From: an uncultured Eubacteriales bacterium
GTDB taxonomy: Bacteria; Bacillota; Clostridia; Oscillospirales; CAG-272
Direction of reading: 5' to 3'
Assembly: GCA_934402395.1 (NCBI GenBank)
Contig: CAKRTQ010000003.1
Location: 62,001-126,000, forward strand
DNA: 64,000 nucleotides
This document shows, piece after piece, positions 27,103 through 36,560 of the stretch; position 1 is the stretch's first letter, and each line of letters starts with the position of its first letter. Under the pieces are notes generated by a model that did no database searches, was not told where the DNA came from, and saw only the letters and a list, made by a program, of their open reading frames with translations. The translations under genes and the position numbers were made by a program.

Positions 27103-28401
27103 ATGAAATATATCGAAATGCCCGACTCCCGGCTCGCCGAAATATACGATTCTCTGAAAGCGCAGTATGAGAACTACAAAGCACAGGGCTTGAAGCTTGA
27201 TCTGTCACGCGGCAAGCCCAGCATGGCTCAGCTCGATCTGCTCACCGGAATGCTTGACTGCATTTCCAAAACAGAGGACTGCCGCTCTGCCGATGGTTTT
27301 GATTACCGCAACTACGGTCTGCTTGAAGGCATTCCGGAAGCCAAAAAGCTTTTTTCGGATCTTCTGTCAATACCGGAGAAAAATATTATCGTATGCGGCA
27401 ACTCATCACTTAATCTCATGTACGATACTGTGGCGCGCGCCATGCTCTACGGTGTTGCAGGTACCGAAATACCGTGGGTGAAGCAGGGCAAGATAAAATT
27501 CGTCTGCCCCTCCCCGGGATATGACCGTCATTTTGCCATATGCCAGTCACTCGGTATCGAAATGATCACGGTGGCAATGACGCCGACCGGTCCCGACATG
27601 GATGCGATCGAGGCTCTTGTCAGCAAAGACCCTCAGATAAAGGGAGTATGGTGCTGCCCTAAATACTCAAACCCGGATGGGATAACCTATTCGGACGAGA
27701 CAGTGCGCAGATTTGCTGCGCTGAAGCCTGCCGCAAGCGATTTCAGAATATTCTGGGATAATGCGTATGCAGTCCATGATCTCTACGATGATGCCGATAC
27801 CCTGCTTGATATATTTACCGAATGCAAAAAGCACGGCACCGAGGATTATGTTTTCTACTTTGCCTCAACATCAAAAATATCCTTCCCGGGCTCCGGGGTT
27901 GCAATATTTGCCGCTTCGGATAACAACCTTGCCCAGATAAAACCCATCCTCGGTGTGCAGACCATTGGGTTTGACAAGATAAATCAGATACGTCACGTCA
28001 AATACTTCGGGACAGCCGAAAACATACGTCACCACATGAAAGTTCTGGCGGGGCTCATACGTCCGAAATTTGAAATAACTCTCAACACTCTCGCCCGAGA
28101 CCTTGAGGGCACCGGTGCGGCACGCTGGACACGTCCGCGCGGCGGATATTTTATAAGCCTTTATACGCTTGACGGCTGCGCCAAAAGAACATATAATCTT
28201 TGCCTTGAAGCAGGTGTGAAGCTGACAACCGCAGGAGCCACTTACCCATACGGCAATGACCTGCACGATGCAAACATCAGACTTGCACCGACATTCCCGT
28301 CGAACGAAGAACTTGAAAGTGCGATGAACGTTCTTACATGTTGCGTTAGAATGACCGCGATCGAAAAGATACTCTCCGAAAGAAATCTGAAAACAAACTG
28401 A
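27103..28401 (+). CDS. Class I aminotransferase, aspartate-aminotransferase type (PF12897-like)
   Basis: A 432-residue PLP enzyme. The opening [18 protein letters not shown] and the segment [15 protein letters not shown] mark the aspartate aminotransferase subgroup (MocR-like aminotransferase, PF12897). The PLP lysine is Lys258 in [11 protein letters not shown], with the NPDG and [10 protein letters not shown] motifs before it. Likely reaction: aspartate plus 2-oxoglutarate to oxaloacetate plus glutamate, though alanine or other substrates cannot be excluded. Located after asnS, which uses a related amino acid; the link may be chance. Confidence 0.9.
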   Translation: MKYIEMPDSRLAEIYDSLKAQYENYKAQGLKLDLSRGKPSMAQLDLLTGMLDCISKTEDCRSADGFDYRNYGLLEGIPEAKKLFSDLLSIPEKNIIVCGNSSLNLMYDTVARAMLYGVAGTEIPWVKQGKIKFVCPSPGYDRHFAICQSLGIEMITVAMTPTGPDMDAIEALVSKDPQIKGVWCCPKYSNPDGITYSDETVRRFAALKPAASDFRIFWDNAYAVHDLYDDADTLLDIFTECKKHGTEDYVFYFASTSKISFPGSGVAIFAASDNNLAQIKPILGVQTIGFDKINQIRHVKYFGTAENIRHHMKVLAGLIRPKFEITLNTLARDLEGTGAARWTRPRGGYFISLYTLDGCAKRTYNLCLEAGVKLTTAGATYPYGNDLHDANIRLAPTFPSNEELESAMNVLTCCVRMTAIEKILSERNLKTN

Positions 28402-28408
28402 AAACACG

Positions 28409-28440
28409 AAGGAACTGCCGCAGCTACGCGGCAGTTCCTT
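28409..28440 (+). terminator. Terminator-like hairpin after the aminotransferase
   Basis: A perfect 13-bp stem (28409-28421 and 28428-28440) with a six-base loop; the right arm ends in TTCCTT and TAAT follows. The next gene starts only 15 bases later. Confidence 0.75.
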
Positions 28441-28454
28441 TAATACGAAAGCAA

Positions 28455-29420
28455 ATGAAAAAGACGCCTCAACGACTGCAAAATCCGTTCCCTAACAGCG
28501 ACTCAAATAAGCGATATTACACTTTTGAATATTTCTGCCGCCGAAAATACGGCGGACGGTGCGTTAAGATCCCACTCGATGCCGGATTCACCTGTCCCAA
28601 CATTGACGGTCGCTGCGGGTACGGCGGCTGCATTTATTGCTCTTCGCGCGGCAGCGGAGACTCGATCCCATGCAACACAACGATACGCGAACAGTATGAA
28701 AGCGGGTATCGTTCACTGTCGTCAAAATGGAAAATCAGCCGCGCGATCCCATACTTTCAGGCGCACACGAACACATACGCCCCTGTTTATGTACTCAGAG
28801 AGCTGTTTTATGATGCGCTGACATTTGACGGCGCGGCAGGGCTTGACATTGCAACACGCGCCGACTGCCTCCCGGAAGATGTGTGCTCCCTTCTTGCTGA
28901 GATCGCCGGCAAGACCGATCTCACCGTTGAGCTCGGTCTGCAAAGCTCCGATGACGATACCGCGCGGCTTATAGGGCGCGGTCATGATTTTGCGACCTTT
29001 TGCGATGGGTACAGTCGTCTGAGATCGGCATCGTCCCGCATTTCTGTTTGTATTCATATAATACTCGGACTTCCCGGTGAAGATGACGCCACCATGATGC
29101 ATACCGTACGCGATGTTGCCGCGCTTCATCCGGACATTGTAAAGCTGCACCTGCTACACGTGCTGAAAGGGACTCCTCTTTCCGAAATGTATGCAAAAGA
29201 TGAATATCAGCCGCTCACACAGGAACATTATGTGTCGCTCGTTGTGTCGGCGCTTGAGCTTTTGCCGCCGGACACTGTAATAGCGCGTCTCACCGGCGAC
29301 GGCATGGCAGAGTCGCTTGAAGCGCCGTTATGGAGTCTGCGCAAAATAGCGGTAATAAACGATATTGATAAAATGATGTTCGCAAAAAACACCTGGCAGG
29401 GCAGACTTTACATCGAATAA
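28455..29420 (+). CDS. TIGR01212 family radical SAM protein (YtqA-like)
   Basis: A 321-residue protein. Family marks: VKIPLDAGFTCPN, the cluster cysteines Cys47, Cys59 and Cys62 (GGCIYC), YFQAHTNTYAP and the tail region ELLPPDTVIARLTGDG. Related to the Elp3 radical SAM group; the reaction is not firmly known, an RNA modification being suggested for relatives. The gene starts 15 bases after a terminator-like hairpin, with no promoter and no clear ribosome site in between, so expression depends on read-through or an internal promoter. Confidence 0.88.
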   Translation: MKKTPQRLQNPFPNSDSNKRYYTFEYFCRRKYGGRCVKIPLDAGFTCPNIDGRCGYGGCIYCSSRGSGDSIPCNTTIREQYESGYRSLSSKWKISRAIPYFQAHTNTYAPVYVLRELFYDALTFDGAAGLDIATRADCLPEDVCSLLAEIAGKTDLTVELGLQSSDDDTARLIGRGHDFATFCDGYSRLRSASSRISVCIHIILGLPGEDDATMMHTVRDVAALHPDIVKLHLLHVLKGTPLSEMYAKDEYQPLTQEHYVSLVVSALELLPPDTVIARLTGDGMAESLEAPLWSLRKIAVINDIDKMMFAKNTWQGRLYIE

Positions 29421-29455
29421 AACGCCTCCCGCACCGGCTTCCAGTATTTTAGGGG

Positions 29456-29484
29456 TTACATAATCCGAAGAAAAGGATTATAAT
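29456..29484 (+). promoter_or_regulatory. Sigma-A type promoter for the MecA-like gene
   Basis: TTACAT (29456-29461), 17 bases, TATAAT (29479-29484), 51 bases before the start. Confidence 0.7.
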
Positions 29485-29535
29485 ATTAGCAGGAACACTT
29501 TATTTACGAAATACAGAAAGGATGCTCCGGCTGAT

Positions 29536-30132
29536 ATGGAACTGATTATTATAAACGAAAAAAAGCTCAAGGTCATGCTTTCCGGAGAGGAAATGATCAA
29601 ATACGACCTTGACTGCCTCGCAAACCGCACAGATAGCGGCATTCATTCATCGCTGCGCGGCATGATGAGCGAAATACAACAGCAAACGGGCTTCAACACC
29701 GGCGGCGAAAAAATGTACATACAGCTTTATCCGTGTCACGGCGGCGGATGCGAGCTCTACGTGACCGTAATTGACGAACCGCCTCACAGCACAGCCCCAA
29801 CGTCATCCGACACCATCAGTCTCGGTGAAATCGGCACCACCGACCTTTGCCGCATACGCGGGGTAATATACGGTTTTGACCGTATCTCCGATCTTACTGC
29901 GGCATGCCGTGCCGCCGCGCCGTTCATTACCGCCGACACGCCCACGACCGCATATGTGAGCGACAGCGGCGGCGCGTTTCTGGTGCTTGGGCAAAAACCG
30001 GACAGTATCGCCTCACGTCTGCTTTCCGAATTCGGCAGACAGGAATACGGCGAGACAGTAAGTCCGTACATACACGAACACTGGCGCGTGATATGCGACC
30101 GGAATGCAGCGCAATTGCTTGCCGGCTACTGA
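29536..30132 (+). CDS. MecA-like adaptor protein
   Basis: A 198-residue protein. The N-terminal segment MELIIINEKKLKVMLSGEEM and the overall two-domain layout (about 1-75 and 110-198) with a proline/serine linker resemble MecA/YpbH adaptors. Known role: MecA delivers substrates such as ComK to the ClpC-ClpP protease. The window also encodes a ClpE-like unfoldase at 32-34 kb, which lacks the N-domain that MecA binds in ClpC; whether they work together is open. Sequence conservation is modest, so this is a family-level call. Confidence 0.75.
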   Translation: MELIIINEKKLKVMLSGEEMIKYDLDCLANRTDSGIHSSLRGMMSEIQQQTGFNTGGEKMYIQLYPCHGGGCELYVTVIDEPPHSTAPTSSDTISLGEIGTTDLCRIRGVIYGFDRISDLTAACRAAAPFITADTPTTAYVSDSGGAFLVLGQKPDSIASRLLSEFGRQEYGETVSPYIHEHWRVICDRNAAQLLAGY

Positions 30133-30136
30133 GAAT

Positions 30137-30165
30137 TTGACTTTTCTCCGACAATATGATATAAT
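30137..30165 (+). promoter_or_regulatory. Sigma-A type promoter for the YitT-family gene
   Basis: TTGACT (30137-30142), 17 bases, TATAAT (30160-30165), five bases after the MecA-like stop. The leader contains a nested hairpin (CCGATG with CATCGG, 30179-30211). Confidence 0.8.
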
Positions 30166-30245
30166 ATAGCGGTCATGCCGATGAAGCAGTGCTTCAAATA
30201 CAGGCATCGGAAAGGAATGACATAAAAATTTTAAAAAAAATCAGC

Positions 30246-30914
30246 ATGGACGGACTGAAAAAGTTTGCTCGCACCTTCAGACTCACCCCGTCAGCGTGCG
30301 CAATCGACCTCCTCGGCAGCGCAATACTTGCATTCGGACTTTACAACATACACTCGCTCTCGGGCGTGACCGAGGGCGGTGTTCTCGGGCTCACCTTGCT
30401 TTTAAAGCAATGGCTGAACATTTCACCGTCCGTTTCGGGTTTGGTTCTTAACGCCGCCTGCTATCTCATGGGCTGGAGATCGCTCGGACGCAGCTTTATC
30501 GCTTATTCAATAATAGCATCCGGCGGTTTTTCACTGACCTACAAGATATGCGAGCTGTTCCCGCCTGTTTTTCCGGGAATAGCCGATATGCCGCTTGCAG
30601 CGTCACTTGTCGGAGCCGTTTTTGTCGGCGTGGGCGCCGGTCTGTGCGTGCGCACCGGCGGTGCGCCGGGAGGCGACGATGCACTTGCCATGAGTCTTTC
30701 GCGTATTTTGTATACAAAGATACAGACTGTCTACCTTGTCAGCGACCTGATCGTTCTGCTTCTTTCACTGAGTTACATACCGTTGAAAAGAATAGCCTAT
30801 TCCCTGCTTACCGTTATTCTTTCGGGACAGATCATAGGCATTGTGCAAACAACAGGTAAAAAAAGTACACAAAAAGAAGCGGCTCAGTGTACGGAGACGG
30901 GATCCGCCGAATAA
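30246..30914 (+). CDS. YitT family membrane protein, short form
   Basis: A 222-residue protein with five to six helices. GVTEGGVLGLTLLL and TGGAPGGDDALAM match the YitT membrane domain. It lacks the C-terminal DUF2179 domain that many YitT proteins carry. The start is uncertain: the ATG at 30246 has no ribosome site at usual spacing, the nearest AAAGG being 30 bases upstream; a GTG at 30189 is in frame but precedes that site. Function unknown. Confidence 0.8.
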   Translation: MDGLKKFARTFRLTPSACAIDLLGSAILAFGLYNIHSLSGVTEGGVLGLTLLLKQWLNISPSVSGLVLNAACYLMGWRSLGRSFIAYSIIASGGFSLTYKICELFPPVFPGIADMPLAASLVGAVFVGVGAGLCVRTGGAPGGDDALAMSLSRILYTKIQTVYLVSDLIVLLLSLSYIPLKRIAYSLLTVILSGQIIGIVQTTGKKSTQKEAAQCTETGSAE

Positions 30915-30959
30915 CAATATGGCGTTGCGCAAAAGCGCAACGCCATATTGTTATTCGGC
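30906..30959. terminator. Bidirectional terminator shared by two convergent genes
   Basis: A perfect 25-bp inverted repeat (30906-30930 and 30935-30959) with loop AAAA. The stem includes the last two sense codons and the stop of both convergent genes (each ends Ala-Glu-stop). A T-run follows on the plus strand (CATCATTTTTG). Confidence 0.9.
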
Positions 30960-32063
30960 ATCATTTTTGTGAAGCTTCAACCATTCGACAATGTTTTTTC
31001 CACTCTCTCCGAGCAGCATACGGAACCCCTCCGAAAGCGCCTGGCGCGTTTCCGCGTCAGCGGACGAAAACGCCCGCAAAAGCGCCGGTTTATCACTCAT
31101 CAGGTCGCTGAGCGTCGTAGATTTTGTCGCATACAAAATACCGAAGAAAGCCTCTGTGAACTTTTCTCTGAATTCATCGTCCATTCCGGCTATCCAATCG
31201 CTCATCAGCTTATTCATGCGCTTTGTGTCGGGAGACATGTCGTCAAGGAATTCAAAATCACGTCCGATGACCTGCCACGACAGTGCATTGTGCTGGAATA
31301 TGCCATGTTCGGAGCTTTTGACCGTGAGATAATTCCCCTCGTGATCCAAAAGCATACCTACGACCGACTTTTCGGGAACAATGGTTTTTATTTTGTCCTT
31401 GACCCTGAGGTAGCCCGCGCTCTCATGAAAGCTTTTAAGGAAACCCGGACCGTCCATATTGTAAACGCTCGTGATGCGTTCGGCAACGTCGCCGCGGCAG
31501 TTTGCGGCAGCCCACATGGCAAGATTTCCGCCTTTGCTGTGTCCGCCCACCCGGATCGGCACTGTGCTGAAATAGTCTGCCGCGCGGTTCAGGTATTCGG
31601 CTGCGCGGTGCTGCGCGGGCACCGGAGACTTGAAGGACATCTGAAAATTTTCCTTCCATCCCGCGATACTGTCATCGGTTCCGCGGAATCCGACAAACAC
31701 CGTACCATCGCTCAGCTTGAAAGTCATTGCCGAAAACTGTTCCACAGCATTGTCGTCAACAATATTTGTATATCCGCAAACTCCTATTTCGGCAAACCTC
31801 GAAGTTTCCGCCGCTGCAAAAAACAGATCAATAAGCTGGACCGGAACTATCGCTCCGAGAGTCAGCTTTTCGCCGCGGTGCATCACATTGTATCTCCGCA
31901 CCTCGTCCGAGAGCGTGACCAACCGTCCGAAGTCCTGCATAACTATCCCATCGTGATTGATATACGTAAGCTCGGTCATTATAAGCGCATCAACATCGCA
32001 AAAACCTGCCTGCCACAGCTTCAGATCGCCGCGCCATTTCAAATAGTCAAAAACATTCGGCAT
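30951..32063 (-). CDS. DUF2974 (Mbeg1-like) alpha/beta hydrolase
   Basis: A 370-residue protein. The nucleophile motif GGHSKGGNLA (Ser176) and the preceding VFVGFRGTDDSIAGWKENF pattern identify the lipase-like DUF2974 family. Likely a cytoplasmic esterase or lipase-fold protein; no signal peptide is visible. The ATG at 32063 has a purine-rich GGGGGGAA upstream. It is the last gene of the long minus-strand unit, 27 bases after the ClpE-like gene. Substrate unknown. Confidence 0.85.
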   Translation of the reverse strand: MPNVFDYLKWRGDLKLWQAGFCDVDALIMTELTYINHDGIVMQDFGRLVTLSDEVRRYNVMHRGEKLTLGAIVPVQLIDLFFAAAETSRFAEIGVCGYTNIVDDNAVEQFSAMTFKLSDGTVFVGFRGTDDSIAGWKENFQMSFKSPVPAQHRAAEYLNRAADYFSTVPIRVGGHSKGGNLAMWAAANCRGDVAERITSVYNMDGPGFLKSFHESAGYLRVKDKIKTIVPEKSVVGMLLDHEGNYLTVKSSEHGIFQHNALSWQVIGRDFEFLDDMSPDTKRMNKLMSDWIAGMDDEFREKFTEAFFGILYATKSTTLSDLMSDKPALLRAFSSADAETRQALSEGFRMLLGESGKNIVEWLKLHKNDAE

Positions 32064-32090
32064 ATTCGCATTTCCCCCCGTCAAGATATA

Positions 32091-34427
32091 TCAGCTGACT
32101 TCTACCTCAAATTCTCCATCCGAAACTGAAAGTGTCGCGCGTGTCAGTTTGCCATCGTGATCGGCAATTATCTCTTCTGCCAGCTTATCCTCGATCTCCC
32201 TCTGAATGAACCTGCGCATATTGCGTGCGCCGTATTTTACAGAGAATGAGCGTTCCGCCACGAGCGCCGCAGCTTCATCGGAATATTCGAACGATATACC
32301 CTTCTCGGCAAGAACGGTGGCAAGATCACCGAGCATTATACGTGCAATAGATCTGAAATTGTCACGCGTAAGAGGTTTGAAAACAATTATCTCGTCAACA
32401 CGGTTAAGAAATTCCGGACGCAAAAATGTCGAAAGTGCCTTTTCGGTGCGCGCGGATGCAATACCGCCCTCCGATTCGACAAATCCGACACTTGCTGCCG
32501 ATTTTTCAGAACCGGCATTGGTCGTCATCACGATTATTGCATTTTCGAAGTTTACAGTTCTGCCCTGACCGTCGGTTATCCTTCCGTCATCAAGTATCTG
32601 CAAAAGAATATTGAGCACATCGGGATGCGCCTTTTCGATCTCATCAAACAGTACGACCGAATATGGTCTGCGGCGTATTTTCTCGGTAAGCTGCCCTGCC
32701 TCATCATAACCGACATATCCGGGAGGCGATCCGATAAGCCTTGACACCGAATATTTTTCCATATATTCGGACATATCGATGCGTATCAGAGTCTCCGGCG
32801 TCCGGAAAAGATCTGCCGCCAGAACCTTTACCAGTTCCGTTTTGCCGACCCCGGTCGGTCCCGCGAATATAAACGATATCGGCTTGCGCTTATAGCTTAT
32901 TCCGGCGCGTGAGCGTTTTACCGCACGACATACCGCTGCTATAGCCTCATCCTGCCCGACAACGCGCGCGCGCAGTCTGTCTTCAAGTCCCTCTATGCGT
33001 TTGAATTCGTTTTCACTTATCGTAGATGCCGGCACGCCGGTCCAAACCTCTATGACGGATGCAAGATCATCGGCTGTCAGAGATACCTTCTCGCATTCAG
33101 CCTCAAGACTGTGAAGCTTATCGGAAATCGCAAGCTCCTCCGAACGTATCTTTGCTATCTTCTCGTATTGCTTTTCAGTCTCTTTTTCGCTTCCCTTTCC
33201 CGCATTGTTTTCCGCTTCCTCGCGCTCGTTTTTGAGCTTCAGCAGTCTGTCACGCAGCTCATATGTCTCGTTGACCACACCGCTTGAGAGCGATCTTCTC
33301 GCAGCGGCTTCATCAAGCAGATCAATTGCCTTATCGGGAAGATATCTCTCCGTTATATAACGTTCCGACATGACGACAGCCGATTCAAGCAAACGGTCCG
33401 ATATTTTTATCCCGTGAAATTCCTCGTAGTAATGCTTTATGCCGCGAAGCATTTCAACAGCTTCGGCAACAGACGGTTCGTTTACCGTAACGGGCTGGAA
33501 TCTGCGTTCCAGCGCTGCATCCTTTTCGATATACTTGCGGTACTCCTTGAGCGTGGTTGCGCCTATTACCTGAATTTCGCCGCGCGAAAGAGCCGGCTTC
33601 ATTATGTTGGCTGCATTCATGCTGCCCTCGGCATCACCCGCGCCGACAATGTTGTGCACCTCATCTATAACAAGTATGACGTTCCCTGCCGCACGTACCT
33701 CGCGAAGAAGAGTCTGCATTCTCTGTTCAAACTGACCGCGGAACTGCGTTCCCGCAATTATAGCGGTCATATCAACAAGATAAAGCTCTTTCCCCTTGAG
33801 TCTGTACGGCACATCGCCGTCGGCTATACGCTGTGCCAGTGCTTCGGCAATAGCGGTCTTTCCGACTCCCGGCTCGCCAATAAGACAAGGATTGTTTTTT
33901 TGGCGGCGACAGAGTATCTGTATTATGCGTGCAAGTTCATTTTTGCGGCCGACTATTCTGTCGAGCCTTCCGCGCCGTGCAAGCTCGGTGAGGTTTTTGC
34001 AATACTGATTGAGAAAATCGCGTTTTGGAGGCGTTCCTTCGCTTTTTTTGCCGTCCCGTCCTTCTGCAGTCTTGCCATCCGGACCATCGGCGTTTTCTGC
34101 CGCACCACTGCCGTTCATCTCACCGAACAGCTTCATAAAGTCGAGCGACGGCGCCCCGCCGTCATCGCCGAGAGCGGGCTCGTCGCCATTTTCATCGCCG
34201 TCTGTCATAAGACCGCTGACAGCGCTGTTCATTTCATCTTCCATTTCGATAAGCTGGTCCGGCGAAAGCCCAAGCTTTTCAGCATTAGGACCAAGCACTC
34301 CCTTTATCGGCAGCCCCAGCTCGCTTGCGCAATGCAGGCAATACCCCTCGGTCTTCTTCTCGCCGCCCTCCATTTTCGTGACAAAAATAACGGCGAGCCT
34401 TTTTTTACATCTCGAACATTTCATCAT
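32091..34427 (-). CDS. clpE: Clp ATPase, ClpE-like, with N-terminal zinc finger
   Basis: A 778-residue (or 777, second ATG) HSP100 protein. The N-terminus is a zinc finger (KCSRCKKR and YCLHCASE) as in ClpE, not the double ClpN repeat of ClpC. A roughly 100-residue acidic Gly/Asp-rich linker follows. First AAA+ domain: GEPGVGKT and VIDEVHN. A coiled middle region is present. Second AAA+ domain: GPTGVGKTE, VLFDEIEKAH. The ClpP-docking loop is VGF in SVGFVESEG. Likely unfolds proteins for ClpP, which is not in the window. No CtsR heptads were seen upstream. AAAGG lies 16 bases before the start. Confidence 0.9.
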   Translation of the reverse strand: MMKCSRCKKRLAVIFVTKMEGGEKKTEGYCLHCASELGLPIKGVLGPNAEKLGLSPDQLIEMEDEMNSAVSGLMTDGDENGDEPALGDDGGAPSLDFMKLFGEMNGSGAAENADGPDGKTAEGRDGKKSEGTPPKRDFLNQYCKNLTELARRGRLDRIVGRKNELARIIQILCRRQKNNPCLIGEPGVGKTAIAEALAQRIADGDVPYRLKGKELYLVDMTAIIAGTQFRGQFEQRMQTLLREVRAAGNVILVIDEVHNIVGAGDAEGSMNAANIMKPALSRGEIQVIGATTLKEYRKYIEKDAALERRFQPVTVNEPSVAEAVEMLRGIKHYYEEFHGIKISDRLLESAVVMSERYITERYLPDKAIDLLDEAAARRSLSSGVVNETYELRDRLLKLKNEREEAENNAGKGSEKETEKQYEKIAKIRSEELAISDKLHSLEAECEKVSLTADDLASVIEVWTGVPASTISENEFKRIEGLEDRLRARVVGQDEAIAAVCRAVKRSRAGISYKRKPISFIFAGPTGVGKTELVKVLAADLFRTPETLIRIDMSEYMEKYSVSRLIGSPPGYVGYDEAGQLTEKIRRRPYSVVLFDEIEKAHPDVLNILLQILDDGRITDGQGRTVNFENAIIVMTTNAGSEKSAASVGFVESEGGIASARTEKALSTFLRPEFLNRVDEIIVFKPLTRDNFRSIARIMLGDLATVLAEKGISFEYSDEAAALVAERSFSVKYGARNMRRFIQREIEDKLAEEIIADHDGKLTRATLSVSDGEFEVEVS

Positions 34428-34482
34428 ATGGTAAAATACCGTACCTTTCCGATCCGTTTTCGCAAAGTTCTTTCTTTGCACA

Positions 34483-35232
34483 TCATCGGCTGAATGCCCC
34501 TACTATTTTCGATATATTGATATAATCAAACGGTGAAAATCCGCAGAAAAATCTGAAAAGATATGATTTTTCCGCCAATTCCCTGAGTGCGCGGCTTTCA
34601 TTTTCGGCAATTCCGCTTTCAACAAATGCGGATATCGCCAGACAGATCACCCAAAGATAAATAAAGCCGCAGATAACTCCGAACATGCCCCCCAGCAGAT
34701 GATTCACGCTGCGCAGAACGGGCAATTCGGCAATCAGCCTTATGACCCATCCGACGATCGTAATTATCAGGAAAGCGGCAAAAAACACGGCAACATAACC
34801 AAGAGCCTCCGACACCACACGTGCAATCGGCGTTGCTATATCGGCAGCCATGGAATTTATATCGCCGGCAGACGCATTTGCGGATGCGCCATACGTGTTG
34901 CCCAGCTCCGAAGCATCAGCCCCGAAACGTTCCAGCAGCGAACGAAAGCTTTCCGGCATCGACTCAAACAATTCGGAAATATCATAGCTGCCGTTGCTTT
35001 CCTTTACGATACCGCTAAGCGAGCTGCGCGCAGCATCGGTGAATTTTTCGAGCAGAAATCTATCCATCAGCCAGCTGCCGAAATTATGCCCGAACAAAAA
35101 CGCCGCACCGAGCGAAAGAACAGCACGTAAAAGCCACCAGATCGATTTAACGAATCCTCGCGCGGCGCAAACGACAACGGTAAGTACAAAAATCGATACA
35201 AGTATGATGTCAACTATCCAATTCACGGTCAT
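34483..35232 (-). CDS. CvpA family membrane protein
   Basis: A 249-residue protein. It opens with VDIILVSIFVLTVVVCAARGF, shortened here to ARGFVKS, the CvpA signature; three more helices lie near residues 140-215, around an extracytoplasmic loop of about 80 residues. Known family: CvpA-type proteins are involved in envelope stress tolerance and colicin V production, mechanism unclear. Follows DUF5711 by 51 bases, a pairing seen in Clostridia. Confidence 0.88.
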   Translation of the reverse strand: MTVNWIVDIILVSIFVLTVVVCAARGFVKSIWWLLRAVLSLGAAFLFGHNFGSWLMDRFLLEKFTDAARSSLSGIVKESNGSYDISELFESMPESFRSLLERFGADASELGNTYGASANASAGDINSMAADIATPIARVVSEALGYVAVFFAAFLIITIVGWVIRLIAELPVLRSVNHLLGGMFGVICGFIYLWVICLAISAFVESGIAENESRALRELAEKSYLFRFFCGFSPFDYINISKIVGAFSR

Positions 35233-35283
35233 TATCCCTTCTTTCCATTTTACAAAACGAATTTACGCGCAAAACCACGTTTC

Positions 35284-36534
35284 TCAATCAAATCGCAGTG
35301 ATACCGCGTGCGATGCTGTGCATACATAAACCTCACTCGCCGAAACGGCGCAAAGTGCATCTCCCGTATAAACGCCGCTCACTTCACGCGACCGGGTATT
35401 TCCTTCTTTTATACACACAACAGCATTATCGGTCATGATGAACCCACTGCCATTCGCCGTTGACGTCGCTATCGGATTCCCATCGAGCTCATCGGAAAAT
35501 ACGATTTTTCCGTTACTGTCCGCTAACAAAACGGTAAAACCGTCTCTGCCGCCGCGCCGACGCGTTACAGCTATAACCCCGCTGCCGTCAACAGCGGCAA
35601 AATCATATGCGCCGAGCGGTATTGTCCCGACACAGCTGCCGTCCCCGTTGTAAAAAAACGCTGCGCTGTCACCGAGCAGAACGAACGAACCATCGCCAAA
35701 AGCACAGTCAAGCGGAAGAACTCCGGAAAGCCCGACCGTCCGCTCAGCACTGTCGCTGCCTGCGACAGCGAACATTATTTCGGTGCTGAAAACGCCCGAA
35801 GCATCGACATCGGAAGTAAGTATTGCTATTCTGCCTCCGTCGTCACTGATTGCCACAGACATTACGTGACCGTATTTCGTATATTTATTTATAAGCTTGA
35901 AGTTTTTGTTATACAGCAGAACGACCGATGCACCGTCATTGCTGCCGGTGATGAGAGCAAACGAGCCATCCTTGCCGATCCCGGCTCCGTATATTTTGTT
36001 TTCGGCATTTCCGGAATGCATTTCTGAAAAAGAGCTGAAAATCTTGTACCCCGTGCCGCCCTGATCATAAACAAGCAGATACCTTTCAGAGCCTACGGGA
36101 ACCGGCGCATGGAAACCATGTGCGAGATGTGCGGTTTGTGTTCCTGTTGCCGAAAATATCGTGACTCTGCTGTCGCCGCATACCGCAAGACCACCCCTGA
36201 ACGCGGCAGGCAGCACATCTCCATCATGCTCATACGTCATATATGTCCGTTTTTCGCTGTTTTCTTCAAGTGTATATGCGAAATTCTGCACCAGATACTC
36301 AAGTTGAGAATAGCGTATTTTATCGGCATTTACAGCAATATATATAACGCCAAAGAAAAGTGCAGCTGCGAGAAAAACAAATTCCGCTATGCGGTAAATG
36401 CCGGAGACCGCATCGTAAAACTTATTATACGCTATCCCCGCGCCGAATATGTCTGTTATAACCTCGCGTTCCTCCGACCTTGAAAGTCGTTTCACGCGCA
36501 CCCGGCGGAAGCCTCCGCCCGGATTATTCTTCAT
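35284..36534 (-). CDS. DUF5711 membrane-anchored beta-propeller-like protein
   Basis: A 416-residue protein with a basic cytoplasmic start, one helix near residues 50-70 (AEFVFLAAALFFGVIYIAV, shortened: FLAAALFFGVIYI) and a repetitive outer domain of short strands (GRIAILTSD, GSFVLLGDS, GSGVIAVTRR, GSGFIMTDN) that suggests a beta-propeller. Fits DUF5711, function unknown. Neighbour of cvpA, with which it may form an envelope pair. Confidence 0.8.
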   Translation of the reverse strand: MKNNPGGGFRRVRVKRLSRSEEREVITDIFGAGIAYNKFYDAVSGIYRIAEFVFLAAALFFGVIYIAVNADKIRYSQLEYLVQNFAYTLEENSEKRTYMTYEHDGDVLPAAFRGGLAVCGDSRVTIFSATGTQTAHLAHGFHAPVPVGSERYLLVYDQGGTGYKIFSSFSEMHSGNAENKIYGAGIGKDGSFALITGSNDGASVVLLYNKNFKLINKYTKYGHVMSVAISDDGGRIAILTSDVDASGVFSTEIMFAVAGSDSAERTVGLSGVLPLDCAFGDGSFVLLGDSAAFFYNGDGSCVGTIPLGAYDFAAVDGSGVIAVTRRRGGRDGFTVLLADSNGKIVFSDELDGNPIATSTANGSGFIMTDNAVVCIKEGNTRSREVSGVYTGDALCAVSASEVYVCTASHAVSLRFD

Positions 36535-36560
36535 ACCGCCGCCTCCCTTCTTCGTTAAAA

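Noticed and set aside
30948..32129. A 393-codon open frame on the plus strand, antisense to the DUF2974 gene
   Set aside because: It mirrors a gene with a clear hydrolase motif, has no ribosome site, and its translation is low-complexity with no family pattern; it is a codon-bias shadow.
34455..34482. GCAAAG/CTTTGC inverted repeat before the ClpE-like gene as a CtsR or CIRCE site
   Set aside because: Neither the CtsR heptad repeat nor the CIRCE sequence is present; a six-base repeat this AT-rich is likely chance.
33414..34493. A 359-codon plus-strand frame antisense to the ClpE-like gene
   Set aside because: The opposite strand has full AAA+ motifs; this frame has none and no start signal.
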